Below are positions 39,937 to 48,796 of a stretch of DNA of 64,000 nt, piece by piece. Under the pieces are notes generated by a model. That model had not been told where the DNA came from. It made no database searches and was given only the letters and a program-made list of their open reading frames with translations. The DNA is taken from contig NZ_PHRG01000005.1 of NCBI RefSeq assembly GCF_002803605.1, forward strand, positions 62,001-126,000. Direction: 5' to 3'. The translations under genes and the position numbers were made by a program. Each line of letters starts with the position of its first letter. The stretch's first letter is position 1. The stretch is from Acinetobacter pseudolwoffii. Its GTDB lineage: Bacteria > Pseudomonadota > Gammaproteobacteria > Pseudomonadales > Moraxellaceae.

Positions 39937-39999
39937 AATTTTAAAAAGCGTTTAAATCATACGCTTTTCACGTATTTAGACAATATCTGTTTCAAGCTT

Positions 40000-40671
40000 T
40001 TATAAGGTAGAGCTGGCTAGCTTCATCCCAAAACCACAGAATAAAATGCCGACTATGGCCACACAACTGGCTGTCAGTTTGTAATGCTGGTTGAAATAGG
40101 AGGCCAGTTTTACCCCTGAGAAAATCAGAATGGACAGATAGGTCATGCTAATCAATTGCAAGATCAAAGCCAACAGAATGAAAGTCAATGCCGGATAAGG
40201 ATAGCGAGGATCGACAAATTGCACAAAAAATGACAGGTAAAACAGAATCGCTTTTGGATTTAAAATACTGATGGTCAATGCAGTACGAAATGGCTGAATA
40301 GACGAAGCTTTAGCATCAGCCGCATTCATCTGCGGAATGGTCACTTTTTCTGTTGGACGAATGGTTTTATAGGCGGCACTTAATAGCTTCATCCCCAGAT
40401 AACTCAGGTAGATGGCGCCGATAATCTTCAAAGTAATAAACAGGATTGGAAAAGCATGCAATAAAGATGCAGCCCCCAAAGCAGTACATACAATCAGAAT
40501 CATGTCACCGGTATACACTCCCAGAGCACCTAAATAACCTGTCTTGATACCAAAACGTGAGGCAATGGACATGACATAAAGGGAATTGGGGCCGGGCAAG
40601 AGCACAATTAAGGTGGTACCAATGATAAAGGTACTGAGATCTGTAATACCAAACACGAAGAATTCGCACAA
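40000..40671 (-). CDS. LysE/LeuE family amino acid exporter
   Basis: Six-helix inner-membrane protein of 223 residues. The N-terminal LPGPNSLYVMS (about 24-34) and GDMILIV match the LysE/RhtB superfamily, closest by eye to LeuE (leucine export). The start is uncertain: TTG 40671 gives the E. coli LeuE spacing to PGPN but lies immediately after the tal terminator and has no ribosome binding site; GTG five codons later is the alternative. Confidence 0.8.
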   Translation of the reverse strand: MCEFFVFGITDLSTFIIGTTLIVLLPGPNSLYVMSIASRFGIKTGYLGALGVYTGDMILIVCTALGAASLLHAFPILFITLKIIGAIYLSYLGMKLLSAAYKTIRPTEKVTIPQMNAADAKASSIQPFRTALTISILNPKAILFYLSFFVQFVDPRYPYPALTFILLALILQLISMTYLSILIFSGVKLASYFNQHYKLTASCVAIVGILFCGFGMKLASSTL

Positions 40672-40672
40672 G

Positions 40673-40706
40673 AAAAAGCCGATGCGGCATTATAGCAACA
40701 TCGGCT
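40673..40706 (-). terminator. Terminator after tal
   Basis: Read on the minus strand: AGCCGATG (40706-40699), 13-base loop, CATCGGCT (40685-40678), then a T run (40677-40673). It separates tal from the downstream LysE-type gene and ends within 2 bp of that gene's proposed start. Confidence 0.75.
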
Positions 40707-40729
40707 GGTAAAATTTCTAAGATTTTAGC

Positions 40730-41707
40730 TTAGCTTTCAACGGGATTGAGAAAGGTTTGACCTAATAGCGCAGCCAGTTGCTCACGCGCTTTGATGAAAC
40801 CCTGAATACCGCCTTGTAACAGTTCACTGGCCATTTGATCCTGCTTCAGCTGTTCCAGAAATGCTGCCTGACTGATCGGACTCAGTTCACCCTGCACAGT
40901 AATAGCTGTCGCTGAAAGTTGCGGCTGAACTTCACGTTGATCATGGTTCAGTTCTGCCAGTAGATTTGGTGCAACGGTAAGAAGGTCACAACCGCTCAAG
41001 CCCAAGACCTGATCGATACTGCGGAAGCTGGCGCCCATAATTTCGGTTTGAATGCCATGGGCTTTATAAAACTCATAAATACTTTTAACCGATAACACGC
41101 CAGGATCTTTTTCGATTGGATAAGCATCCACACCTTCAGCCTTCTTGTACCAGTCCAGAATCCGGCCAACAAAAGGTGAAATTAAAGTAACTTTGGCATC
41201 AGCGCAGGCATGGGCCTGATGCTGGCCAAATAACAGGGTCAGGTTGGTATGAATGCCTTCTTCTTCTAAGGTTCTTGCGGCCTGAATGCCTTCCCAGGTT
41301 GATGCAATCTTGATCAGGATGCGGTCGGAGTCAATCCCATACTGCGCATATAGTGCCAGTAACTCTTTGGCTTTTGCGATGGTGGCAGCAGTATCAAAAG
41401 ACAGGGACGCATCGACTTCAGTCGAAACACGCCCTTCAATTAATTTCAAGATTTCAACGCCGAATTTGACGGTCAAAATATCAATGGTACGTTCAATTAG
41501 GGCATCATCCGCATAGCCTTCCTGCTGCGCCTGCTGATAGGCCGCTTCAATCAGGGCCTTGTTCTCAACTTGACTGGCCGCTGCTGTAATCAGTGATGGA
41601 TTGGTGGTTGCATCCAGAGGACGAAATTTTTCAATTGCGCTCAAGTCACTGCTATCCGCCACAATTGTGGTCAAGTTTTTTAATTGGTCTAATGCGGTTA
41701 ATGTCAT
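40730..41707 (-). CDS. tal: Transaldolase
   Basis: Pentose-phosphate enzyme exchanging dihydroxyacetone units between sedoheptulose-7-P and glyceraldehyde-3-P. It has 325 residues, TalB type. The Schiff-base Lys is K133 in ILIKIASTWEG, with DATTNPSL (about 32-39) and FVGRILDWYK (about 176) also conserved. In Acinetobacter, which lacks a full upper glycolysis, it probably serves ribose and erythrose-4-phosphate supply (inference). Confidence 0.95.
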   Translation of the reverse strand: MTLTALDQLKNLTTIVADSSDLSAIEKFRPLDATTNPSLITAAASQVENKALIEAAYQQAQQEGYADDALIERTIDILTVKFGVEILKLIEGRVSTEVDASLSFDTAATIAKAKELLALYAQYGIDSDRILIKIASTWEGIQAARTLEEEGIHTNLTLLFGQHQAHACADAKVTLISPFVGRILDWYKKAEGVDAYPIEKDPGVLSVKSIYEFYKAHGIQTEIMGASFRSIDQVLGLSGCDLLTVAPNLLAELNHDQREVQPQLSATAITVQGELSPISQAAFLEQLKQDQMASELLQGGIQGFIKAREQLAALLGQTFLNPVES

Positions 41708-41796
41708 TACGATCTAGTTCTATGGTTATTGCTTATGCATACTTTTATATCATAAACCCTGTATTTACCAAGTAGACTGAAGTGGTGTTTCTGTGA

Positions 41797-42687
41797 TTAT
41801 TTGCTACTTTTACGCTGATTTCGCAGATGATTAATCAAAAAATGAGCAGCTGTGCCCAAGTTGCTTTCCCGACTCCAGACCAGATCGATAAAATATTCAA
41901 ACTTTGGGGTGAAATCGAGCAGATTCAGCACTTGCAGATTTTGCTGTAAATTCGGCTGTTTTTTTAGCATTTCCTGCGGGAGAACACCCCAACCCAAACC
42001 CTGTTGAATCATGCTACAGGCAGAATGATGATTGTCAGTGCGCCAGTAATGACGGGAATATAATAATTCAGGTTTAATATTACGGTCACGGCTCGCCACC
42101 ACAATTTGACGGCTATTTAGAATTTGTTCAAAGCTGACCTGATCGTATTGACTCAGTACATGCTGCTTGGCTGCGACAGGAATCAAGACTTCACGCTTTA
42201 ATTCCACAAACTGTTCACGTGCATCGAGTTGTTCCCGCTCAAACATTAATGCCAGTTGTGCGCTACCATCCAAGAGCATCTGTTGCGCATCTTCCTGAGG
42301 TGCACCAAAGACATTAATCTGAAGCTCGGGAAATTGCTGTTCCACCAGAACGACATAATCAGTCCAGCGCGTATGCAGTAATTCAGAAACGATGACGATA
42401 TTCAGTTCAGACTCCAGGCCTGAACTTAGGGCAAGCGCATGCTGTTTCCACTGATTCATTTCGATTAACAGCTGTTCTGTTCTTTCATACAGTGTCTGTG
42501 CCTGCTCCGTTGGCACAGGTTCACGCCCAATACGCTGGAACAGTTGCAGATTCAGATCAATTTCTAAATTCGCAATTGACATGCTAATGGCAGAGGGAAC
42601 TTTTCCCAATTTTCGTGCAGCTGCAGAGAATGAACCGGTTTCCATCACAGTTTTAAATACAGTGAGTTGTTCCTGATTAATATTCAT
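41797..42687 (-). CDS. aceR: LysR-type regulator, AceR-like
   Basis: 296-residue LysR regulator with N-terminal winged HTH (GSFSAAARKLGKVPSAISMS, about 18-37) and a substrate-binding domain. It closely resembles my recollection of A. baumannii AceR (MNINQEQL start, NHHSACSMI..GLGWGVLPQEM near 215-235), the chlorhexidine-responsive activator of aceI. It is divergent from the AceI gene at 42787, as in A. baumannii. Confidence 0.85.
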   Translation of the reverse strand: MNINQEQLTVFKTVMETGSFSAAARKLGKVPSAISMSIANLEIDLNLQLFQRIGREPVPTEQAQTLYERTEQLLIEMNQWKQHALALSSGLESELNIVIVSELLHTRWTDYVVLVEQQFPELQINVFGAPQEDAQQMLLDGSAQLALMFEREQLDAREQFVELKREVLIPVAAKQHVLSQYDQVSFEQILNSRQIVVASRDRNIKPELLYSRHYWRTDNHHSACSMIQQGLGWGVLPQEMLKKQPNLQQNLQVLNLLDFTPKFEYFIDLVWSRESNLGTAAHFLINHLRNQRKSSK

Positions 42688-42786
42688 GTAATCTTATCTA
42701 TCAATTTTATTGAAATATTCTAACTCGATTAATCAGTTTAAAGAACATAATATACGCGATTATTGATAAAAAACCGAGTAATGAAA
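42688..42786. promoter_or_regulatory. aceR-aceI intergenic control region
   Basis: 99-bp divergent gap. TCAATTTTATTGA (42701-42713) is a 5-bp palindrome with T-rich core inside an AT-rich T-N11-A-like context, the usual form of a LysR operator. A second AT-rich dyad-like stretch lies near 42725-42760. These are candidate AceR sites by position only. Confidence 0.45.
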
Positions 42787-43218
42787 ATGTTGATTTCCAA
42801 AAGACGACTTGTGCATGCGCTTAGCTATGAAGTCATCCTGTTGGTGATCATTGCGATAGCTTTGAGTCTTATTTTTAATATGCCGCTAGAAGTCACAGGT
42901 GCACTGGGAATTGTGATGGCCGTGACCTCTGTCATCTGGAATATGCTGTTTAATCATTATTTCGAAAAATTTGAAGCGAAACGTCAACTGAAACGAACGA
43001 TTCGAGTGCGTATTTTACATGCGATTGGCTTTGAAGGTGGTTTAATGCTCGCCACCATTCCAATGGTGGCCTATGCGATGAACATGGGACTATGGCAGGC
43101 GATTGTGCTCGATTTTAGCCTGACCTTGTGTATTCTGGTATATACCTTCATTTTTCAGTGGTGTTATGATTCGATAGAAGAAATGCTTGGATATCAGCCT
43201 GAGCATCGAAAAATATAA
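42787..43218 (+). CDS. aceI: PACE family efflux transporter AceI
   Basis: Four-helix inner-membrane exporter of the proteobacterial antimicrobial compound efflux family, 143 residues. It matches A. baumannii AceI nearly throughout: MLISKRRLVHALSYE with the functionally essential E15, FNHYFEK, RILHAIGFEGG and LCILVYTFIFQWCYD. AceI exports chlorhexidine and, physiologically, short-chain diamines such as cadaverine and putrescine. ATG 42787 is chosen over 42781 because it gives the A. baumannii N-terminus and better spacing to GAG. Confidence 0.92.
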   Translation: MLISKRRLVHALSYEVILLVIIAIALSLIFNMPLEVTGALGIVMAVTSVIWNMLFNHYFEKFEAKRQLKRTIRVRILHAIGFEGGLMLATIPMVAYAMNMGLWQAIVLDFSLTLCILVYTFIFQWCYDSIEEMLGYQPEHRKI

Positions 43219-43391
43219 TAAGAAAAGCATAGAAAAAAATAAAGCACAGCTAATGTTACTTGTGCTTTATGTGGGGAATCTAGTAAACAGCAGTATTTCT
43301 TTGACACATAGCACACTTATTCGACTTTGTATTCATCTTAAACCCCTTTATAAGAGCAGAAGTTTTTATGCATTTGCATCTAAGGGGAATT

Positions 43392-45587
43392 ATGAAGTTA
43401 AAATATAGCTTGTTGAGTTTAAGCATTGCCTTACTCATGACTGCTTGTGGCGGCGGTGGTGGTGAGAATGACAGCCATGCATCTAAGCCTGGGTCAGGTA
43501 CGGTTGGCTCTAATCCATCAACAGGAAATAATGCTCAATTTACCAAAATTTCAGAATTTAAAGTCTTGGATGTGGGTTCGGAACTTACTGCTCAAGATTT
43601 CGGTTTAAGTACATGGAATCCTACAGCCCTGGTACGAACTGATGATGTATTGTATATCGCCAATAGCCAATCAGAATCAAAAATTTTACGTTATGATTTA
43701 AAACAAAAACGTGCGCTGAGTGCAATTGACCCATTAAAAATTGAAGGCTTAGCAAAAAAATGGGACAGTCTTGCAGATATCGAAATCCATGCAGAACGCT
43801 TATATGTGGCCAGTTATGGTTCTAACCGTGTCGATATTCTAGATATTTCACAGCCTCAACCGAGCTTTGTGATGGCGCTAGGAACTGGCGTTTGGTGGGG
43901 CGATACAGTGAACCATGCTTTAGTTCACAGTAATGCTGTTACCGCAGATGACCGCTATATCTATGTCCCCGATATGGAAGGTCGTATTAATGTCTGGCGT
44001 CAAAGCGATGCTATTGCACAGAACCATTTAAAAGCGAAAAAGTTTGCTCGGCTCAGTCTTCCTGATTGTGGTCGTAACTGTAATGCACGTATGGAAGTCA
44101 TGCGAGATCATCTGTATACCAGCCATCCAAACGGTAAAACTTATGTGCATGACATTAACCAAATTCGTGAAAATGACACTCACATTGCACCTATTTTGAC
44201 AGAGTCAAATCTTGCGACCCTTTTACACCGTCATGATGACGGTACTGTGTATACCGCAAGGAATGATGGTTCGATAGCAACATATCCTACTCAGGAATTT
44301 GGCTTAAAATCAATTCTGCCAAAGCACAATATCGACCAATTCAAAAAATATATCCTGAAAGGGCAAGCTGAAAGCAGTCATATCGAAAGAGCAGCTGATG
44401 TTGCGGTGTATGGCCAACAGTTGATTCATTTGTCTAATCAAAGGGTTAAGCTCTTGCCAATGGTCACATTACAGCAAAATAAGACCAAACAGCTGAGTTC
44501 TGCATTATTGTTGACTGAATCTAAAGCACAAAATCAAACACTTGTATTGCAAGATGGTGAATCTTGGGAGGCGCTGACCAATAGTGCTGAACGTCATGTG
44601 TATATGAATCGGATTTTATCGGCAGAGCTGAGTAGCAACGCTTTAACGCTTAAAAGTTATAGCGCTGTTCCTGTTCGAAATTTACAAATTCGCGCCAAAA
44701 TCCGTCATTCAGATGATTGGGTTATACTTGCAGATTTAGATGAGCTTACGCCATTTTCCACTGCAAAATTTAATATTAAATTGAATGATCAATCCCGCTT
44801 CCCGCTTGCAGATGGCAGTGGTTCAATTCAGTTGGCAGGTTTAAGTCAGACCACGCTGATACCAAGTGATATTTTCGATTTACATGTGACTTCTGAAACA
44901 GACGAGCATGTGAAAAAGCTCAATAAAATTCAGGCAAAATGGAAAATCTATTTTGGTAAATATGACGAACCAGGCAAATGGTGTCGAGTAACGCCTGTCT
45001 ATGCGCGTGAATGGGTCATCATGATGACGAACTTAGCATACATGCTCAGTACCCCTGAATTTGAAAACCTCTGGTTTAATCATAAAGCAGTGATGGGCCA
45101 TGATTTCTTTGGTAATGCAGGTCAAGTCGATGGGCCAAACGGTATTTATATGCCTGAAGACTATGTTCGTATCTACAAAGAGATTTTAAATCGTAACGAG
45201 ATTAATCTTGGTATTACCAATATGGGTGGTGGTCTTGGTGGCGGTACCGTGCTGGGTGTCGATACTTGGCTATTCTATGGTCACTATCGTTTATCAGGTT
45301 TTCGTATTATTGCGCATGAATTCGGACATCATTGGGGGGGACATAATAGCGCATGGGCGATGTCATCACATGGCTTCGAGCCGATGGTGGATTGGTTGAA
45401 CTTCTACTTCCAGCGCCGTCCTGGTTCACTGCCTTATATGGATCCAAATGTTAACGCATTCCACCTCACTCCCGATGCAGCGCTGTGCCAGGGGGTTAAT
45501 CAAAACATTGTGAGGGGTGTAGCATCAACAGCACCTTGGAATAAAATTGACGAATACTTTAAAAATAATCCAATGCCAATACAGTAG
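43392..45587 (+). CDS. Large lipoprotein with propeller-like repeats and HExxH zincin-like C-terminus
   Basis: 731-residue protein of unknown function. A lipoprotein signal ends in MTAC (Cys19) followed by a Gly-rich linker. Residues ~45-300 contain repeated units of the form LYVAS..SNRVDILDIS, YIYVPD.EGRINVW and VYTARNDGSIATY, suggesting a beta-propeller. The C-terminal ~200 residues contain HEFGHHWGGH (H642, E643, H646), a zinc-metallopeptidase motif. HExxHxxG is intact, but the third His is at +9 (H651), one short of the metzincin position, so the third ligand is unclear. AAGGGGA precedes ATG 43392. Followed by a bidirectional terminator. Confidence 0.75.
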   Translation: MKLKYSLLSLSIALLMTACGGGGGENDSHASKPGSGTVGSNPSTGNNAQFTKISEFKVLDVGSELTAQDFGLSTWNPTALVRTDDVLYIANSQSESKILRYDLKQKRALSAIDPLKIEGLAKKWDSLADIEIHAERLYVASYGSNRVDILDISQPQPSFVMALGTGVWWGDTVNHALVHSNAVTADDRYIYVPDMEGRINVWRQSDAIAQNHLKAKKFARLSLPDCGRNCNARMEVMRDHLYTSHPNGKTYVHDINQIRENDTHIAPILTESNLATLLHRHDDGTVYTARNDGSIATYPTQEFGLKSILPKHNIDQFKKYILKGQAESSHIERAADVAVYGQQLIHLSNQRVKLLPMVTLQQNKTKQLSSALLLTESKAQNQTLVLQDGESWEALTNSAERHVYMNRILSAELSSNALTLKSYSAVPVRNLQIRAKIRHSDDWVILADLDELTPFSTAKFNIKLNDQSRFPLADGSGSIQLAGLSQTTLIPSDIFDLHVTSETDEHVKKLNKIQAKWKIYFGKYDEPGKWCRVTPVYAREWVIMMTNLAYMLSTPEFENLWFNHKAVMGHDFFGNAGQVDGPNGIYMPEDYVRIYKEILNRNEINLGITNMGGGLGGGTVLGVDTWLFYGHYRLSGFRIIAHEFGHHWGGHNSAWAMSSHGFEPMVDWLNFYFQRRPGSLPYMDPNVNAFHLTPDAALCQGVNQNIVRGVASTAPWNKIDEYFKNNPMPIQ

Positions 45588-45598
45588 GTAAAAGGTAT

Positions 45599-45628
45599 AA
45601 AAAAGCTCCTCAATCGAGGAGCTTTTTT
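45599..45628. terminator. Bidirectional terminator between convergent genes
   Basis: 13-bp perfect stem (45599-45611 with 45616-45628), loop AATC, A run on one side and T run on the other. It serves both the lipoprotein gene and the thiolase gene. Confidence 0.9.
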
Positions 45629-45644
45629 GAATCAAGGTAGCAGC

Positions 45645-47162
45645 TTATTTTTCAATAATCGCTGTAACACCCTGACCACCGGCAGCACAGATCGATACCA
45701 GTACACGACCTGAACCTTTTTGAGCAATCAGTTTGGCTGCCGTCGCAATAATACGACCACCAGTTGCTGCAAAGGGATGACCGGCTGCAAGTGATGAGCC
45801 TTTCACGTTCAGTTTTGCACGGTCAATTGAACCGAGTGGCGCATCCAGACCTAAACGCTCTTTACAGAATGCTGGATCTTCCCATGCCTTTAAAGTAGAC
45901 AGCACTTGAGAAGCAAATGCTTCATGAATTTCATAATAGTCGAAGTCCTGAAGTTTTAGGCCCGCACGTTCCAGCATGCGAGGAACAGCATAAGCAGGTG
46001 CCATCAATAAACCTTCTTTCTTCTCGACGAAATCAACTGCTGCAGTTTCCTGAAAAGTCAGATAAGCCAAAACTTCATGACCATTGGCTTTTGCCCATTC
46101 TTCAGACGCTAGCAGAACGCAAGAAGCACCATCTGTCAGTGGGGTAGAGTTACCCGCAGTCATGGTACGCGCATCGCCCTTACCAAACGCAGGTTTAAGC
46201 TTCGCTAGTTTCTCGACTGAAGAATCAGCACGCAGGTTATTGTCACGCTCTAAATCCAGGAATGGCGTGATCAGATCATCAAAGAAACCTTCTTCATAAG
46301 CTGCTGCCATTTTCTGGTGTGAAGATGCAGCAAGTTCATCTTGCGCTTCACGGGAAATACCCCATTCCAGTGTGGTAATCGCCTGATGATCACCCATAGA
46401 CAAGCCAGTACGTGGCTCACCATTTTTAGGTGCGTCCATCAATTCTTTGACATTAATTTTGGTCAAGGCTTTTAAACGGTCTTTGGCAGTTTTGGCAATG
46501 TTCAATTCAAGCAGCGCTTTACGCAAGCCGTCACCCAATGCAATGGGCGCATCAGAGGTGGTATCTACACCACCGGCGATTCCTACTTCAATTTGGCCCA
46601 GTGCAATCTTGTTTGCCACTAAAAATGCAGCTTGTAAACCCGTACCACACGCCTGCTGGATATCATAAGCTGGGGTTTCTGGTGCCAGTGCCGTATCCAG
46701 AACACATTCACGAGTCAGGTTAAAGTCACGGCTATGCTTCAGGACAGCACCTGCAACCACTTCACCGACACGTTGACCTTGCAGATTAAAGCGCTCTACC
46801 AGACCATTTAATGCTGCGGTCAGCATGTCCGAGTTAGAGGCAGTAAAATAGGCACCATTCGAACGTGCAAATGGAATACGGTTGCCACCAAGAATAGCAA
46901 CGCGGCGAACTGTGTTTTGGCTCATATTATTATCCTGTTGAACAGAAGGCTGTGTTTTTGAAACTGAATCTGTTTGAGTTGATGTCGTCTGACTGCTACT
47001 GCTCGCTGTACGACGGGTACGCGGAGTTTTAGCCGGACTTTTAGCTGCAGCAGCGGCTGTATCCGTGTTTTTAGTGCTACGCTTAGCACGCGTTGATGAT
47101 TTTGACACAGCTGGAGATGCGGAATTCTCGACTGCTGGATTTTCTTGAGTTGTTTTGCTCAT
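45645..47162 (-). CDS. Acetyl-CoA acyltransferase (thiolase) with N-terminal low-complexity tail
   Basis: Thiolase of 505 residues. The enzyme proper begins near residue 80 (VRRVAILGGNRIPFARSNG); the acyl-accepting Cys is C172 in QQACGTGLQAA, and the C-terminal NVKGSSLAAGHPFAATGGR and SICAAGGQG motifs carry the catalytic His and Cys. Residues 1-79 are Ser/Thr/Ala/Lys/Arg-rich with no fold. An internal ATG (46925, residue 80) has its own AGGA 7 bp upstream, so a normal-size 426-residue form may also be made. It resembles FadA2/FadI-type thiolases and is divergent from the fabG-maoC pair. Confidence 0.85.
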   Translation of the reverse strand: MSKTTQENPAVENSASPAVSKSSTRAKRSTKNTDTAAAAAKSPAKTPRTRRTASSSSQTTSTQTDSVSKTQPSVQQDNNMSQNTVRRVAILGGNRIPFARSNGAYFTASNSDMLTAALNGLVERFNLQGQRVGEVVAGAVLKHSRDFNLTRECVLDTALAPETPAYDIQQACGTGLQAAFLVANKIALGQIEVGIAGGVDTTSDAPIALGDGLRKALLELNIAKTAKDRLKALTKINVKELMDAPKNGEPRTGLSMGDHQAITTLEWGISREAQDELAASSHQKMAAAYEEGFFDDLITPFLDLERDNNLRADSSVEKLAKLKPAFGKGDARTMTAGNSTPLTDGASCVLLASEEWAKANGHEVLAYLTFQETAAVDFVEKKEGLLMAPAYAVPRMLERAGLKLQDFDYYEIHEAFASQVLSTLKAWEDPAFCKERLGLDAPLGSIDRAKLNVKGSSLAAGHPFAATGGRIIATAAKLIAQKGSGRVLVSICAAGGQGVTAIIEK

Positions 47163-47272
47163 AAGGCTTTTCCAAGCAAATTGATCGTCTTCTTGTGGCT
47201 TACATTAGCATAGATGAGTATATGCTGTATTGACTACAATGACATTGCAGACTGCGCTCAGGTCAAGTCATC

Positions 47273-47345
47273 TGCCAGATATCTCAAGTATGATTGGGTA
47301 GAATCTGGTAGATCTATTGCAATATAAGTATCTGGCATTATATTG
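47273..47345 (+). promoter_or_regulatory. fabG promoter with operator-like repeats
   Basis: TTGCAA (47318-47323) and TATATT (47340-47345) with a 16-bp spacer form a candidate sigma-70 promoter for the fabG-type gene. The spacer contains TATCTGGCA (47329-47337), which is the exact reverse complement of TGCCAGATA at 47273-47281. A third related site, the palindrome ATCTGGTAGAT, lies at 47303-47313. The arrangement suggests repressor binding over the promoter. Confidence 0.5.
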
Positions 47346-47402
47346 AAGTTAAAGGATAACTTTAGATCGATCAAAAATTAATTTGTATGAGAGATAATAA
47401 AC

Positions 47403-48794
47403 ATGACTGATCAGTACCAAAATTTCGCAAAGTCTCCTATTGGTAAATTTGTCATTAAAAATCTGGGCCTGCCATCCCCAATTTCCCTAGACCGTTTCGA
47501 GTCTGCAACGCCAGTGGTAAAAGGCGCTGTGTTATTCGGTGCTGCACCTGCGAGTGTATTGACCGGTTCTATTGCTCAGGTGCTGGCAAATATTCATGCC
47601 AATAGCTATGCAGGCAATAATGCGGAACTGCAACAGGCAGCGGCGAAATCGGGTCTGAACCTGAATGCATTTAATACTGGCGATAAAGAATCCAAGTTTA
47701 AAGTGGTTATTTTTGATGCTTCTGGTATTGAAAATTCAGAGCAGTTGAAATCACTTTATGAATTCTTTAATCCGATTGCGCGTCAGATTCAAAGTTCTGG
47801 TCGTGTGGTCGTGATCGGCACAACACCTGAATCTGCAAAATCTGTGAGTCAGGCCATTGCACAACGTGCGCTCGAAGGTTTTGTCAAATCTGTGGGCAAA
47901 GAATTTAAAAAGGGTATTGCAGCCAACCTGATTTATGTCGATGCAGGTGCCGAAGCCAATCTTGAGTCTGTGCTACGTTTTGCAATTTCTCCACGCTCTG
48001 CCTATGTGTCTGGTCAGGTTATTCGTGTATCGGCAGCAGCACAAGTAGACTTGGACTGGAGTAAGCCACTGGCAGGAAAAACGGCAGTAGTAACTGGAGC
48101 AAGCCGTGGTATTGGTGAGGCGATTGCTCATGTGCTGGCACGTGATGGCGCACATGTGATTTGTCTGGATGTCCCACAACAGCAGGCGGATCTGGATCGT
48201 GTCGCTGGTGAAATTGGCGGCTCTACACTAGCGATTGACATTACTGCAGCCGATGCGGGTGAGAAAATCAAACAGGCGGCAGCGGCGCAGGGTGGTCTGG
48301 ATATTATCGTGCATAATGCCGGGATTACCCGCGACAAGACTTTGGCCAATATGAAGCCTGAGCTTTGGGATCTGGTCATTAACATCAACCTGTCAGCAAT
48401 TGAACGCGTCAATGATTACTTGCTCTGCAACGATGGTCTAAATGCAAATGGCCGTATTATCTGTGTATCTTCTATTTCAGGTATTGCAGGTAATCTGGGT
48501 CAAACCAACTATGCAGCCTCTAAAGCAGGTGTGATTGGTGTGGTGAAATTCACAGCACCGACATTAAAAAATGGTATAACCATTAATGCTGTGGCACCGG
48601 GTTTTATTGAAACGCAAATGACAGCAGCAATTCCATTTGCCATCCGTGAAGCTGGACGCCGTATGAATTCCATGAGTCAGGGTGGTCATCCTGTTGATGT
48701 GGCAGAAGCGATTGCGATGTTTGCCTCGACTGCCTCTTCAGGTTTGAATGGCAATGTGGTGCGTGTGTGTGGTCAGAGCCTGTTAGGGGCTTAA
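47403..48794 (+). CDS. High-molecular-weight 3-oxoacyl-(acyl-carrier-protein/CoA) reductase, FabG4-like
   Basis: NAD(P)H-dependent short-chain reductase of 463 residues, nearly twice the usual FabG length. The first ~210 residues are a degenerate Rossmann-like domain (IFDASGIEN, VVIGTTPE). The second half is the active SDR: cofactor motif TGASRGIG (about 230-237), NAG triad region HNAGITRDKT and catalytic YAASKAG (about 372). This is the FabG4 architecture known from Mycobacterium tuberculosis, acting on acyl-CoA rather than ACP. Followed by maoC; divergent from thiolase. Confidence 0.88.
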   Translation: MTDQYQNFAKSPIGKFVIKNLGLPSPISLDRFESATPVVKGAVLFGAAPASVLTGSIAQVLANIHANSYAGNNAELQQAAAKSGLNLNAFNTGDKESKFKVVIFDASGIENSEQLKSLYEFFNPIARQIQSSGRVVVIGTTPESAKSVSQAIAQRALEGFVKSVGKEFKKGIAANLIYVDAGAEANLESVLRFAISPRSAYVSGQVIRVSAAAQVDLDWSKPLAGKTAVVTGASRGIGEAIAHVLARDGAHVICLDVPQQQADLDRVAGEIGGSTLAIDITAADAGEKIKQAAAAQGGLDIIVHNAGITRDKTLANMKPELWDLVININLSAIERVNDYLLCNDGLNANGRIICVSSISGIAGNLGQTNYAASKAGVIGVVKFTAPTLKNGITINAVAPGFIETQMTAAIPFAIREAGRRMNSMSQGGHPVDVAEAIAMFASTASSGLNGNVVRVCGQSLLGA

Positions 48795-48796
48795 TT

